From Melastoma dodecandrum (Eukaryota > Streptophyta > Magnoliopsida > Myrtales > Melastomataceae): DNA of 64,000 nt. A program made the translations under genes and the position numbers. The notes beneath the pieces are model-generated. The model saw only the letters and a program-made list of their open reading frames with translations. It ran no database searches and was not told where the DNA came from. The DNA lies in contig JARUPY010000538.1 in assembly GCA_029817715.1 (NCBI GenBank), forward strand, positions 8,990,001 to 9,054,000, given 5' to 3'. Below, piece by piece: positions 10,632-22,545 of the stretch (the stretch's first letter is position 1; every line of letters begins with the position of its first letter).

Positions 10632-12745
10632 TGTTGGATCGTTCAGGAACACTAAGAGAGGGGTGAATTAGTGTTTATAACTTTTTCGCCCTTTCTCAGT
10701 GTCAGCGGAAGCGTACTGTATCACAGCAGAACGTTTCTCAGAATGAGAACTGCTTTGCTGTAACCGTTACGACTTAATCGTTGGATTCTCGTACTAGTGT
10801 TTACGCGATCGTAAGGGACACAGTAGTTTATAGTGGTTCGGTCTTAATCGACCTACGTCCACTTTCCACCGTAGAGGTGATTCCACTATTTGAAAATAAT
10901 GGGTGCAAAGAGCCCTTGCACTAGGCGTAAGTTTTTCTCACAAAGTGAGATTTAGAATCCCGTACAACAGATGATCACTCCTGGCAACGGTCAGCTCCTC
11001 ACACAGTGGACGTCTGCTCGTGTCCAGCAGAATGATGCTCACGCTCAGCAGTTGATTGCTCAAAGGATTCGCACACAGCTCGTTGTCGCTTAATATAAAC
11101 CTGACTATCAAAGCAGAGAGACAACGTTGTGTTAGTATATAAATCCTCACAGGTAATTCCTTACAGTGAAGAACGGCTTCTCAGAGAGCAGCCCGTTTCT
11201 GCTTCTCAGCGAAGGAATGCTTCGGCACTTGTTTGCTCATAAGAGGATTTCCACAAAGATTTCGTCCCTTCTCAGGATGATCCTGTCTATAAGCGCAAGA
11301 GAGACAACCACAAAGTTGATCAAATAGATCACCACAAAGATCACGAAGAAAACAACCACAAAGACCACAAAGAGAACCACAAAGACCACTTAGAAGGTAT
11401 CCGTCCTACACTCAGTTCGGACGTGCACGGTTACCACAGCCGTGACTCACTGCACTGCACACCCAGTGCCTAGGGTGGAATTTTCCGATCCGTTGGCTTC
11501 CACGCAACCTGCTTTACTAACCCTCTGTATCAGGTGTTCAAGACTTCTGCACAGCACCCCTGTTCTCGGGAGGAACTCTTTTCACTCCGGCGGCGTTCCC
11601 ACCTCCTGCTCTACCCTGCAGGCACGAGACTTCTGGCGCGCACCCGCAAGTGCGTGTCTAACTGCTCAAACTCCGTAGGCTCAAGACTTCCCTGCGAAAA
11701 GACACGACAAGAATGGCTTCTTGCCGATGGTTCAGCAACCGGTTACTGCAATCAGCACAGGTATTCACTTAGCTTCCCTCAGACGATTCGCCGGCTGCTC
11801 GTTGAACGCACCGAGGACACCTAGTCCCTCTCACGACGATCAAGGAATCTGAACTCAGCCCCTTGACACCCTCGTACGCAGTTTGCGAGCAATAAGAACC
11901 AGGAGACACTTAGCACCTTCCGCTCTCCGTCGACCACTTAGACCACTCAGACCACTCAGCCACTCAGCCCACTTAGAAATCGTTTGAAAACGACGTTGAA
12001 TTATGTGAGGGTCGTCTGGTATAAAAAGGAACGAAACAAATAATCGATTTCCCAAAAACGAATAATTTGTTTCCAAAAATCAGAATACAGGAAGCTGTAA
12101 TCGTGGATCAGCAACAGGATGCTCAACGGTCATAATGACCAAGAAGGGAAGGAAATCTTTGATGATATTCCTTGCACGTATAATCTTATCAGATTAAATA
12201 ATGATTATCAGAATCAGATAATATATTTAATCATTAAATATAATTAGACTGTAATAAGCAAATCTGGAATAATAATTATTCTTTCATCAGCGCAATAACG
12301 CAGAATAGTTTTGCTGTAATGCAGCAAGGTCTTTCTTAAGTGTAACGACACATTGCTTAGGTTGCAGCGTAACATTGCTGCAGGATAACATTGCTGCAGG
12401 ATATCCAAGAAATATTTTGTTTCCAAAATTAAACTTGGAAAGCTAATCTCGTAATATTTAGATGCCTAAATATTATAAATGAGATCAATGAGCCAGATTA
12501 AATGAACGTGGACACTCAGATAAATATTCTGAATTAGTCCGAAATAAATCATGGATATTAAAGAATATGTTTCCATATTTTTAATATTTATGCGCAATAT
12601 CACAGTAACGCTTTACTGTAACGCAACAATCTGTAACTGTTACTTGCTGTGGTCCAGCAACACAGTTCTCAAGCTCATCACTAAGAATAAGGGAAGTGTT
12701 ACAGCAATTATCTTCTTAGGCTCATCATCAAAACCAAGACTAACA
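10632..12745 (-). repeat. 5' LTR of the SIRE-like Copia element
   Basis: Pairs with 1503-3585. It carries an extra 33 bp at 12367-12399 made of repeated TAACATTGCTGCAGG sequence, and scattered single-base differences. Being next to the primer site it is the promoter-bearing copy for the minus-strand transcript. Confidence 0.93.
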
Positions 12746-12750
12746 GTGGC
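12746..12750. other. Target site duplication GTGGC, right copy
   Basis: Matches 1498-1502 exactly. Confidence 0.92.
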
Positions 12751-14385
12751 AAATAATACTATGGTCATAAAAGCTTCATTTCACAAGTTTCCGGGATATT
12801 GTTGAAGAACAATGGGGCGTGTGAGGAGCGGCGTAACTTATTCCTAAGTCGTGCAAGGATTAAATACTTACTTGATAGCTTCACTAAGCTAATGAGCTCC
12901 TCAATTTTGAAGTGTATCTCAAAAGAGGGGATGATCTTATGCCAAAATATGAGTTGGCATAGGTGATCAGTTTGTCAATAGAGAAAGTGAGTACGTGGGC
13001 TAGACCATAACTTAGGCTTGGAAAGGTTCAATATATGAGCTAAATCATAAATATGCCAAATCTAGCCTAATATAAAAATGAGTTGAGCTCATCATTTTTT
13101 AACTCATAGAAAAATGATTGGACTTTAATTAACATAATCATGAGACCACATTATATAAAATTTAAATAAAAAATAAGTGCAAAAATATCATGCCACCTTA
13201 TAATATGAAGGTAACCAATTACATCAAGTTGATATAATATATGATTTGAATGGGATGACATTATTTTCAAAATAAATAAAAAGTAAATGTCCACAAATAT
13301 TTGCACCGTAATTCTTGTCTCGTATGCTGCTTATATATGGCACAGAGATCTTTATTAATGTTTATATTTTGGATTTTTTCGCAATAACTTGAGGAAAATT
13401 AGAAGTATCTTGTAGGTGGCATTTCCCCAAAGATATGGTATTTAAAAAATACAATATATTATACCTAAAGAAATATTTGATATATTTATTATACTTATTC
13501 TCGTTGATGGAGATCGACACTTACTTTGACTAAGATCTTGAAATGAACATAGAATATATTTTTCATCCGAGAGACATATTTTCTCAAAAAGGGCCATCCG
13601 TTTCCTTGAAGTCTTCTTCTTTTGAACAATCGTAGCTTTTAGATATACCTTATCACAATATTTGATCACGCGCACGTAATCTTTAAGTACTACAGATTAT
13701 TTCATCTGTCAGAATATCCCATGCGTGAAGAGAAAATCATATCCTCACTTTCTTTAGAGGTAGGTTTTATGCTCGTTTTCTGTATATTCCTATTGTCCCA
13801 CCGAAATACATGCATATTGGATAGAAGGTATCACAAATAGTGGGAAGTGAAATTCAATGACTATTTTAAGAGAGGTACATGGGCTTTAATTATTGAAGCA
13901 TGCTCTCTCCAGTGTAAGGGTGACGAAGCCTGTGAATGTAAAGGGCAGGCATAGCCCATCCCCATAACTTTGAAGAAGAAGCCAATACATGCGATGTCAC
14001 TTATTTTGATGTGCGATATTTTATGACATATTATGTTTCCAATTTTTTTTCTCTTAGTATGATTATTATTAACCGATTGCACGTTAAAAAGATGAGGGCC
14101 CAAGAGCCCGTACTTATGAATCTGTTGAAAATACGAGTCCTACTCCTCACATTACTCTATGGGATGAATCTGTGAGCTTCTCATTCTTGTTGGTCAAACT
14201 GATTTATTATCTTTAATTATTGATCTGTTGGCAGTAAGACCGACGGAAGAAATGCGGACTTCATTGGGGACAACGCGGACTATTTCCCTCTCGACGATGA
14301 AACCTATCCCCCATCGTGTCACTGGCTGACCTTGACCCCCTTTATAAATAATCCATACAGCTTGATTCTTCACCCCATACAAGCT
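12751..14385. other. AT-rich interval with no supported gene
   Basis: Continuation of the sequence split by the Copia insertion. The few ORFs here (for example 13442-13675 and 13861-14103 on the minus strand) lack recognisable motifs. Confidence 0.5.
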
Positions 14386-14481
14386 TCTTTCGAGGAATGG
14401 GCCAAACCAGGTCATTTTTCAAGAACAATAGCTAAAGGTCCCGAGACTACCACTTGGATTTGGAATCTACAAGCGGATGCT
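14386..14481 (+). pseudogene. psaA: Nuclear plastid DNA fragment, start of psaA
   Basis: Thirty-two consecutive codons match the N-terminal part of photosystem I protein Psa[20 protein letters not shown], then [13 protein letters not shown]. Plastid PsaA normally has Asp and His at the two changed places. Neither the true start codon upstream nor the following psaA codons are present, so it is a short broken plastid-derived insertion, not a gene. It could have arrived directly from the plastid or through the mitochondrial genome. Confidence 0.9.
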
Positions 14482-15014
14482 CTTCCAATTTTTCATTGGA
14501 GCCAATTCAAAATGAGGAATCTCCGACTCATAGGCATATTATATCGGATGGGAAATTATCGTTATCTCCTATGAAGCTTCTTCATCGTGAAGGAAACAAA
14601 GCTTCTTCCTCTTTAGTCAATCCCGCCCCAGCTGCTCCAATTGTTGTCTTTATGCCTCCACTCCTTAGCCATGTGGTCTTAGCCAGTATATGGTAAGATG
14701 TCAAAGAGAAGACTATATCAAAGAGAAGATTTCCTGGACCATCTAAGTCTGGCTTACGCTGTTACAGAATAGATTAAGAACACTCTTTGTTTCATCGACA
14801 AGCACGACCATTTGGATTTAGCTCATATACGCTCCTTAGGCAAGGAGTAAACACAAAGCTCTATTCAATACTTGGACTTGGTGACTCCCACTAGAAGGAC
14901 GACCATGAATCGTGATAAAGCACTTGTATTGGCCAGAGGTCGGCTTTTCGACACTCAAGATAAAGAAAAATCTATCACGACAAAGAAGGCCAAAACGCAA
15001 ATCATGATGCTAGG
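14482..15014 (+). other. Unrecognised, partly open sequence left of the TR-GAG element
   Basis: Short open frames (14454-14696, 14872-15014) without motifs I can name. The frame entering the TR-GAG element at 15014 continues beyond its far end at 17760 as an open stretch to 17938, so the element may have split an older ORF. I cannot identify that ORF. Confidence 0.4.
15010..15014. other. Target site duplication CTAGG, left copy
   Basis: CTAGG is repeated at 17760-17764 directly after the second LTR, which fixes the borders of the small element. Confidence 0.9.
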
Positions 15015-15724
15015 TGTCACGGGGACAAGACGAGGGTCGGTGCCCGTCGTCTACAGAAGCTTGAGTGAGGCTGCTTTGGCAGTATCCATGGGTCGGAGCA
15101 CATGGACAACAGCGAGCGTATGTGCATTCGTTGACACTTGACGAATCAAGTCCGGTTCGAGTTGGTGCTCGGACAATGAAGTTGGCACAAAGCGCAACGT
15201 GACCAGAGTACTCAGGTGCGGAGACTTGAGGGATGCTCGTGAGCGGTCTCATGAGAAAGGTTCGTGAAGAGGCACGAGCAATGGACGTTTCACTTTGTGA
15301 GGGTACGCATATGAAAGGATATGACCCGTGAGAGGGTGGTGTTGGTGAAAGGGTATATTCTTTGGGTGGGTTCCCCTCAGACAGCCACAACACTTGTAAG
15401 GGGTACATAGATTAGAAAGGGTGCTACCCCAATAGACATGAAGGGCGGTTACGAGAAGTAGCCCCTAGGACGGAAGTGTCCTTTTGTATTGTTTAGTGAA
15501 CAGCCATGAACCCCTATATAAGAAGGCTTACAATGGGGTGTGGGCAAAGGGAGAGTTGTACATTCATTCTTCTAATAAAGGTTGAGTGGTTTCTCATACG
15601 GAATGCTAGATAGAAATAAAAGGCTTCTACTGAGTGTGTGTGTTTGGGTCGCTGGTCGTGCTTGTGAGCGAGTTACGATGCCCACATGGTCATTTAGTTG
15701 ATAGTGCGTTGTACCCCTGTGACA
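15015..15724 (+). repeat. 5' LTR of the TR-GAG element
   Basis: Starts TGTCACGGGGACAAG and ends CCCCTGTGACA. A TATATAA box at 15515-15521 precedes the probable transcription start. Confidence 0.9.
15515..15521 (+). promoter_or_regulatory. LTR TATA box
   Basis: TATATAA in the 5' LTR; the matching place in the 3' LTR has decayed to CTATAAG (about 17554-17560). Confidence 0.65.
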
Positions 15725-15726
15725 GT

Positions 15727-15738
15727 TAGCATCAGAGC
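15727..15738 (+). promoter_or_regulatory. Degenerate initiator-Met primer binding site
   Basis: TAGCATCAGAGC differs at two positions from TGGTATCAGAGC and lies two bases after the 5' LTR. Confidence 0.75.
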
Positions 15739-16900
15739 GTGGTTCGTGTGGGCGATGATATTGCCGACTACAAACAGATTTGGTCGATTGGAGAGGTTGA
15801 TTGGCGAGCCTTCGATTGGGGATCCCACCCGATCTTTGCGAGGATAGACGAGATGATGACCGGTATGGGACGGTTGAATGAGTTGGTGGCCAGTATGCGA
15901 CTGCTTGAGACCACGCTCAACTCTTTGAGCGTGGATAGGGTGTGTAGAGTTTAGGGTATAGGGTGGATAGATTGTGTAGCCAACACGAGGACTTGGAGGA
16001 CGAGATAGCGATCCGCAACCGAGCAGTGGCTTCTTCTACTATTGGTGTAGAGGCACGCTCACGAGTAAGAATTCCCGAGCCTTAATCTTTTAACGGGTGT
16101 CGCGATTCAAAAGTGTTGTAGAATTACTTGTGTGACGTGGAGCAATACTTCATAGCGACAAGGGTGCTCGAGAAGGAGAAGGTGTCGGTAGCGGCGAGGT
16201 ATCTTATGGGGGATGCAAGTTGTGGTGGCGGACCAGAATGTCTGATGACTTGAGTGCGAGTCGTCCACCAATTGATACTTGGACAACTCTCAAGAAGAAA
16301 TTAGCGGATCAATTCCAGCCTTGCAACTCGAGTTGGGTTATGAGGCGCTGAAGAGCCTCAAACAAACCAGCACCATGAGGGACAATGCGAAGGACTTCAC
16401 GCTGTTGATGTTGGAGATTACGGACATATCTGAGGCGGACAGTTTGTTCAACTTCTTTTACGGACTCCAACCGGGGGCATAACAGGTAACTGAGGCGGCG
16501 GAGTGTGCAAGACCTACCCTGAGCGATTGCGGCTGCGAATGCTCTAGTTGATCTTCGAATAGGAGGGGGTAGAAGAAAAGAGAAAGATACGTGACTGACG
16601 AAAATAGGTCATTTGACGATAAGCACAATGACATGCATGTATGTCGTGGGAGGCTGGAGCGAGGCGACGGCGACGACCAAGAAAATCATGCGAGGGGCAG
16701 AATGTGGGACGAGCGAAGGACGTATCCTAAGGCTCGTGCGAGCTGTTTCCTTGGTGACGGTTCCCATAGGGCAAGAGAGTGTTCGAAGAGAGGGGCCGGA
16801 CTTTGGTGCTGTGATCGAAAAAGGCACCCCTAACCCATCTCGACTTCCTCCACCACAGATCATAGCGGTGATACAATTGAGGAATGATATGACGGCCTAA
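15739..16900 (+). pseudogene. Decayed gag of the TR-GAG element
   Basis: Pieces of a Ty3/Gypsy retrotransposon gag are spread over shifting frames. IDTWTTLKKKLADQFQPCNS (about 16271) corresponds to the conserved capsid core, and the later segment around 16370-16480 gives the Leu-rich end of that domain (FTLLMLEITDISEADSLFNF, GLQPGA). At 16744-16782 the knuckle reads CFLGDGSHRAREC: the CX2CX3HX4C pattern of Gypsy gag with its second Cys changed to Gly. Multiple stops and frameshifts mean no gag protein is made now. Confidence 0.75.
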
Positions 16901-17041
16901 CAAGTAATGGCCGTGCAGCCGGGAGATGGTTGCGTGAGGAGCAGGTGGGCTGCATGTCGTGACGAATGGCGCCCATAGAAGGGCAAGGAAATAGAGAAAG
17001 GGTGCCTTGGAAGGGTGCCGATGAGGGCGTCGACTATTTAT

Positions 17042-17052
17042 GGTGGGAGAAG
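17042..17052 (+). promoter_or_regulatory. Polypurine tract of the TR-GAG element
   Basis: GGTGGGAGAAG lies two bases before the 3' LTR. Confidence 0.75.
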
Positions 17053-17054
17053 TT

Positions 17055-17759
17055 TGTCAGGGGGACAAGACGAGAGTCGGTGCCCATTGTCTATAGAAGC
17101 TTGAGCGAGGCTGCTTAGGCAGTGTCCATGGGTCGAAGCGCATGGACAACAGCGAGCGTAAGTGCGTTCGTTGACACTTGACGGATCAAGTCTGGTTCGA
17201 GTCAGTGCTCGGACAATGAAGTTTGCACGGAGCACAACGTGAGCAGAGTACTCAGGTTCGGAGACTTGAGGTATGCTCGTAGCGGTCTCATGAGCAAGGT
17301 TTGTGAAGAGGCAGGAGCAATGGATGCGTCACTTTGTGAGGAGACGCATACGAAAGGATATGACCCTTGAGATGGTGATGTTGGTGAAAGGGCGTGTTCC
17401 TTTGGTGGGATCCCCTTGGACAGCACAGCACTTGTATGGGGCACATAGATTAGAAAAGGTGCGACCCCAATAGGCATGAAGGGCGGTTACGAGAAGTACC
17501 ACCCCGGACGGATGTGTCCCTTTGTATTGTTTAGTGAACAGCCACGAACCCCTCTATAAGAAGGCTTGTAATGGGATGTGGGAAAAGGGAGAATCGTACA
17601 TTCCTTGTTCTACTAAAGGTTGAGTGGTTTCTCAAAGGGAACGCTAGATAGAAACAAAAGGATTCCGCTGAGTGTGCGTGTTTGGGTGGCTGGTCGTGCT
17701 TGTGAGCGAGTGACGTCCACCGGTTGATTCACTTGATAGTCCGTTGTACCCCTGTTACA
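17055..17759 (+). repeat. 3' LTR of the TR-GAG element
   Basis: Aligns along its full length with 15015-15724, starting TGTCAGGGGGACAAG and ending CCCCTGTTACA. Confidence 0.9.
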
Positions 17760-17764
17760 CTAGG

Positions 17765-18129
17765 ATTGAAGAACTTCGAAGACAATTTTCTAATTGCATT
17801 AAGTTCAAGCTAGATCGAGAAGACTCTTTGAAGAAGATCATAATCATCGCCGATGAGGGAGCCGTCGAAGTTGAGATCCTGAAAGAATCTATATCTGCTT
17901 TGAAATGGACCAAAGTAGTTTGCGTGAAAGATTTGTAGTCCTTGGTAGAACTTCACGAGGATCAAAAGCACGTGTGAAGGGATCACGTGGTTTCTCGGAA
18001 GACTCACTCTTCTTATTATCTAATTCATTTAAGCCTTAAAATATGAAGTTTCTAAATTTTTCATTGTGTCGGGCAACGACAAATGATAATATCTTCTTTT
18101 ATTAATCCGTTCACAGTTTATACTCATAC
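17765..18129. other. Unrecognised interval
   Basis: An open stretch to 17938 in the plus direction continues the reading frame seen before the TR-GAG element, with a Lys/Ile/Glu-rich product of no known family. The rest is noncoding. Confidence 0.35.
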
Positions 18130-19310
18130 GGCCATGAGGAATTTACGATTTCTTTTCTTTGTCATGCGGTTTAGGCTCTTGCAACTTGGAGCATTATACA
18201 TTCACTTAGTATTGCTCGGGGAATTTCCCATTAATCGACCTTACACAAAATGTCTTTTTCCATTATCTTGTGTATGCCCCCGATGTAAACTTTTCAGACC
18301 GTTTACGAGCCATTCTACTTTTATATCAATTTGCTTCCACTATAGTGCTTTACAATTATTGTTATTCTAACTACTACAATATTGCCAACTTGGAAGAGCA
18401 ATTACAAACTTTCTTTTTAAAGGACTTAGGCAACCTCACCTGGTAGCACACGATCCGCCGTTGTGCTTCAAGATGCTTCTCATCTAGGGGTTTTAAGTCC
18501 TATAGACGTAGAATGAGCATCATCTTCCCGACATAGCTTTTCTTGTATAGCTATTCATAATGATGAAATTTGTTGCTATAGGGATATGACTGTTTTTATA
18601 CCATACACTAGAGAATATTGAGCCACTTGAGTTACGGTTCCATATGTATTTTGATATGTCCAAAAAGTTTATCCAATTTATTCATGTAAATCTCACTTGG
18701 CATTATGAACCACTTTCTTTCGCAAGTTGCATAATTTTTTAATGAATCCTTTTACCAACTCATTTGTTGTTGAATTATGAATGGAAGAGTTATACTACTT
18801 GATGTCAAAGTGCTCATGAAGTTTGTCCATAGCCTTATTAAAAAAGTTTCATCCCATATCTGTAATGATGTATTGTAGTATCCCATATCGATAGATGATA
18901 TTTGTCTGTATGAATGAAATGGCTGCTTTTTTCTTCACTTTGAGAAAATGCATGGGTTCTAGGCATTTTGAAAAGTAATCAGTTGAAGCCAAGATATAAC
19001 AATAGTCCCCAATGATTTTGGTGTAATGGGACACACAACATTTAGCCCCCATGTTACAAATCGTCATGACATTACAGTAAGGTGCAGCGGCTCGTGAGAT
19101 TGAAGAATGAAGGAAGCATGAAACTGGTATGCTTGAGATCTCTTTAAATAATCCATATAGTCATTTACCATCATATAATAATAACATATTCTCTTCAATT
19201 GAAAGGGAGTTTGAATCCAAACTAACAAGCTCCACGTAATCCAGAATTGGTTTTTTATATCTTGGCATCACATAAACACTCATTCGTAAGGTCGTCGATA
19301 AAGAATATTC
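18130..19310 (-). pseudogene. Tat-like Gypsy integrase remnant
   Basis: On the minus strand and across several frames: the zinc-domain end (YYYMMVNDYMDYLKRSQAYQ, about 19170-19130), the core with an Asp in ASTDYFSKCLEPMHF, IYRYGILQYIITDMG (second catalytic Asp, 18849), and a later SLVYGIKTV block followed by the C-terminal end near 18130. Stops and shifts throughout make it inactive. The phrasing of the core motifs is that of the Tat lineage of Ty3/Gypsy. The usual DNxF after ITD is damaged. Confidence 0.82.
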
Positions 19311-19439
19311 CTAAAATATGAATCGAGGCACTCATCTTTTTACATCCATGTTTTGTCGGGGATCATTGAGTAACTTTTGATGTTCAAGAAAGTCAATAAG
19401 TCTTCTTCAACATAGATTGGTGGAACCAGCCACGCTTGG

Positions 19440-20595
19440 TAGAACTTGATGTTAACCTCCGTATCTACCGAAGTGAGCTAATGTTAAATTCGCTAGGGAT
19501 TCTGCTTATGGATTTTCCTTTCTCAGCATATGGCATATTTTACTATCTTAGACTCACCCCGTGAATTTAGCTACATAATCATGATATGACAACTTTGACA
19601 TTTGGGACTTTATTCTATTGAATGCCTTGTTACACGCGTCATCCCACTCAAAAGGAATATCCTTCTTAATTATTCAATAGATTGGATGGCATCGCCAAGT
19701 TTGATATGAGTATGTGGATATAGGCAAGCTTTTCTTAAGGATCGTCAGTTCATACAGGTTCCGTGGCTATGGCATCTTCATAATTGTGTCAATGTTAGAT
19801 TGATCGGCCTCATACCTTGGTGTCACACCATATATCCAAGACCCTTTCCTGGTCTCCAAATGTGCACTTTAAAGGGTTCACCTTCAATTGATATTTTTGC
19901 AGCATATCAAATATATTCTTTATGCCTTCGACATGGTCATTCATGCACTTGGACTTTACAACAAGTTTGTCAACATAATACTCCATATTCTTGAGGTATC
20001 ATCAAAAATATGTTGCATCGCTCTTTACTAAGTACCTTGGAAATTCTTTAGCCTAAAAGGTATAACCACAAAATTGCATATCCATTTTTACAATCGAATG
20101 ATGATCAATTCATCATCCTTCGAAACCAGTCAAATTTGATTATATTGAGAAAGCCCATCCATAAAAATGAGGGCTTCAGAACCAGTGGTTACATATACCA
20201 TTATTTTATTAACTAAAAGAGAATTTCATCCTCTAGGCATGCCCTGTTGTGGTCTCAAAAATCAAAGTAAGCATGAAGTTGACCATTCTTCTTTTCTACG
20301 GGTACAATATTCACAAGCCATATTGGAAACTTCACATGTCATGTCTTTATACTCCTATTGCTCCGTGTGAAATTATGTCTTTATACTCCAATAGTAATTG
20401 GATATATCATTCCTCCTCTTCAAGCGTCAAACTTTCGAGAAGGATGGTAAGATGAGGATCCCCTTCTTCTCCAAGGTTAACTTCCATCAGTTCATCAACG
20501 ATGGACTTCTTTCCATCCACTAACACTTTAGGAACCTCCTTAGTGTCATCTTTCTTCAAGGAAAGCACTCTCATCCACCTCAAAAATTGTGACAT
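19440..20595 (-). pseudogene. Tat-like Gypsy reverse transcriptase and RNase H remnant
   Basis: Minus strand, broken frames. In order: KSIVDELMEVNLGEEGDP (20500-20450) is the segment before reverse transcriptase in Tat elements. Next come WLVNIVPVEKKNGQLHAYFD and FMDGLSQYNQI (about 20330-20140). The active-site box reads YYVDKLVVKSK (about 19980), so the usual second Asp is Lys. QLKVNPLKCTFG follows. The connection to RNase H is KDIPFEWDDACNKAF (about 19660-19615). The decay implies an old insertion. Confidence 0.82.
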
Positions 20596-20899
20596 GACAT
20601 GAAGTGACTATCTCATCTTATGTGATATCTTGAAATGTCTCCCCTATTACAACTTGTAGTACCCATGTTTGCTCATTTTATTTTATCAACACCACCAAAA
20701 GTTACCTCGACAATAGTTCGACACTTCATCTAAGAGGCAATTTTGCTAGAAGATCATTAATACATTCAAGTATAATTTAAATAACTATCTTCTATACAAT
20801 TCGACTTATTGGAGCTTGGCTTAATCGTAGTCGTGTCTAGCATCACTCTTTTCTTGCCAATCACCAAGTCTATCAAATATCAATTTTCATTCAGACGGT

Positions 20900-21950
20900 C
20901 CTTCGAGTCATTCGAATACTGAATTTCTCACAGTGACATACCCAAGACCTAATCTTGATTTTTGTCCATCTGCTATTGGATTATCTTCATTTGATGTGTC
21001 CCCGAGTGCCTTCAAGCCCACTTTGTAGCTGGATATAGAAAGTAACCTAAATGCATTCAAATCAAATCCATTGGTATACTTATCGGACAACAAATTCGGA
21101 TAGAGAGTGACCCACTGCTTTGGCCTAACAATACTTTTTAGAGGTGCAATTGTTTGGACTAGTGTTTCTTTAAAGGCCGCTTGTGTTCCCTTGGAAGCGT
21201 AGTTTTTACACTCATCACGCACGAAAGGTCGATATCATATTTGCCTCAATTCTCTATGGATGTATAGCGAAATTGGCATAATCTATTTCGTCATATATTT
21301 TTCCTTTACAAAGCGTAAAAATGATTGAATTTCCTCATTTTCGGTGGATGGTTTGTTTGCACCATTTAAGATATTTTCCATGATAAGCTTTGGCTTCGAG
21401 GCTTGTGGTCTGCATTCTTGTTCAATTAAAATTTAGCATTGCCAAAGTATGACTCCAGTTATGTTAAAGGCTTAGCAATTACCGTGATTGTACATGATGT
21501 TCATCTTTGATGAGCTTAAAATACTCATAAAATGTTTATGCAAAGAATCCATGTTCATGCATCCATGGTCGACATAACAGCATACTATTAGTAGTTTTTG
21601 AGTAAATAATATAAAATGTCGTGCACGATTCGAACCCATCATAAGGATAAGGTAAATTTTCCTCATAACTCATTCTCGACAGTAGTTAAATTCATGGATT
21701 GTCAGTCTAATACTGAAAATGTCATCCACTCCCAAAACCAATATATTGTACTCCTTTGGATGAAATAATATTGGCGACAGACCCTCTGTCAATAAAAATA
21801 CATTAACCGTAGTGCAACAAGTCTATCCAAACAAAAAAATAGTTTATAATGAGACTTCTGGCACACAAGAAAATCTTCATTAGAAAACGTGATTGCTTGA
21901 CAGTTCTCCTTAACTCTTTCAACTAACATCACCGTGAGTTTTCTGGGATT
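20900..21950 (-). pseudogene. Tat-like Gypsy protease region remnant
   Basis: Minus strand. AITFSNEDFLVCQKSHYK (about 21920-21860) resembles the Tat lead-in to protease. A later VDHGCMNM segment (about 21580-21555) may be a damaged Asp-x-Gly active site. GFDLNAFRLLSISSYKVG and SRLGLGY (21065-20935) match the conserved protease-to-reverse-transcriptase linker of Tat elements. Two candidate protease-like sites suggest an internal duplication or a mosaic of two copies. Confidence 0.6.
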
Positions 21951-22039
21951 TCAACCTTTGGACTGGGTTGCAACATTTTGAATTCTCGGAAAGAAATTCC
22001 ACACAGTGATTTAGGATGGGGTTTTTGGAGTTAATTTAA

Positions 22040-22430
22040 CATCAAGGGTTTGCTTCTTTATTGGGACAGTGGGATTTTTCTCAGGAATCTGTTTATCAAA
22101 TTCCTCAACCATTTTGGCCGTGTATGTGACATTCTTGGCTCTTATAATGGTTACGATATATTTTAATTCAAGTCTAGCCTTGAGATCATTCAGCCTTCAC
22201 AATGTTAATAGATCTTCTCTAAAATTGTTGGCAAGTTTTACAAGAAACTTATTCAATCTTGCTAATTGTACTGCCATGCACACTTTTTGTTTGGGAAACA
22301 AGGTGTCATACGAATTAGAACACTTGATATCCATCAGAGAAAACATGGTTTGCACCCATAATTCGTTGTCATCCAACCGTGTATCACCACACTGAGCTCG
22401 CACTCTGAATGCTTTTCGGCATGGCAAATC
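22040..22430 (-). pseudogene. Possible connector region, pararetrovirus-like or Gypsy-like
   Basis: A 76-codon open stretch (22197-22427) and a shifted continuation to about 22040 containing NVTYTAKMVEEFDKQIPEK. In order and spacing it follows the protease-like block at 22546 and could be the protease-to-polymerase linker of a plant pararetrovirus, but the match is weak. Past 22040 the sequence turns into Tat-like Gypsy. Confidence 0.3.
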
Positions 22431-22545
22431 ACCATAATACTCAATTCGTTTTATCGGATATAACCCAAATTTTAATCGTAGAAAAGGACCCCTAATAAAA
22501 ATATCGTGAACATCCAGAACAAAAGGACGGTTCTCGTTTTGTCCC

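Larger units (their letters stand above)
1503..12745 (-). mobile_element. Complete SIRE/Maximus-like Ty1/Copia retrotransposon, defective
   Basis: An 11.2 kb element on the minus strand, bounded by two about 2.1 kb direct repeats with TGTT...AACA ends and 5 bp target duplications. Read on its own strand the order is 5' LTR (10632-12745), initiator-Met primer site, gag, protease, integrase, reverse transcriptase, RNase H, an extra ORF, several purine tracts and 3' LTR (1503-3585). Integrase upstream of reverse transcriptase defines Copia. Very long LTRs, an additional ORF after pol and repeated purine tracts are known marks of the SIRE/Maximus lineage. Pol has three in-frame stops and an active-site deletion, so the copy cannot move alone. 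The LTRs are nearly identical apart from a few short indels, so the insertion is fairly recent. Confidence 0.93.
15015..17759 (+). mobile_element. Complete small gag-only LTR element (TR-GAG type)
   Basis: A 2745 bp element with about 705 bp LTRs, TGTCA...TRACA ends, a CTAGG target duplication, a degenerate initiator-Met primer site (15727-15738) and a purine tract (17042-17052). The 1330 bp interior encodes only a decayed Gypsy-type gag with a zinc knuckle remnant, and no protease, reverse transcriptase, RNase H or integrase. This matches the terminal-repeat-with-GAG (TR-GAG) class of non-autonomous elements. The LTRs differ at roughly one base in ten by eye, so the insertion is old. It would have depended on polymerase from a related Gypsy element. 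Confidence 0.88.

Noticed and set aside
14230..14340. Resemblance of a short stretch to 23S rRNA on the minus strand
   Set aside because: Only about 20 bases look similar and the flanks do not follow rRNA sequence.
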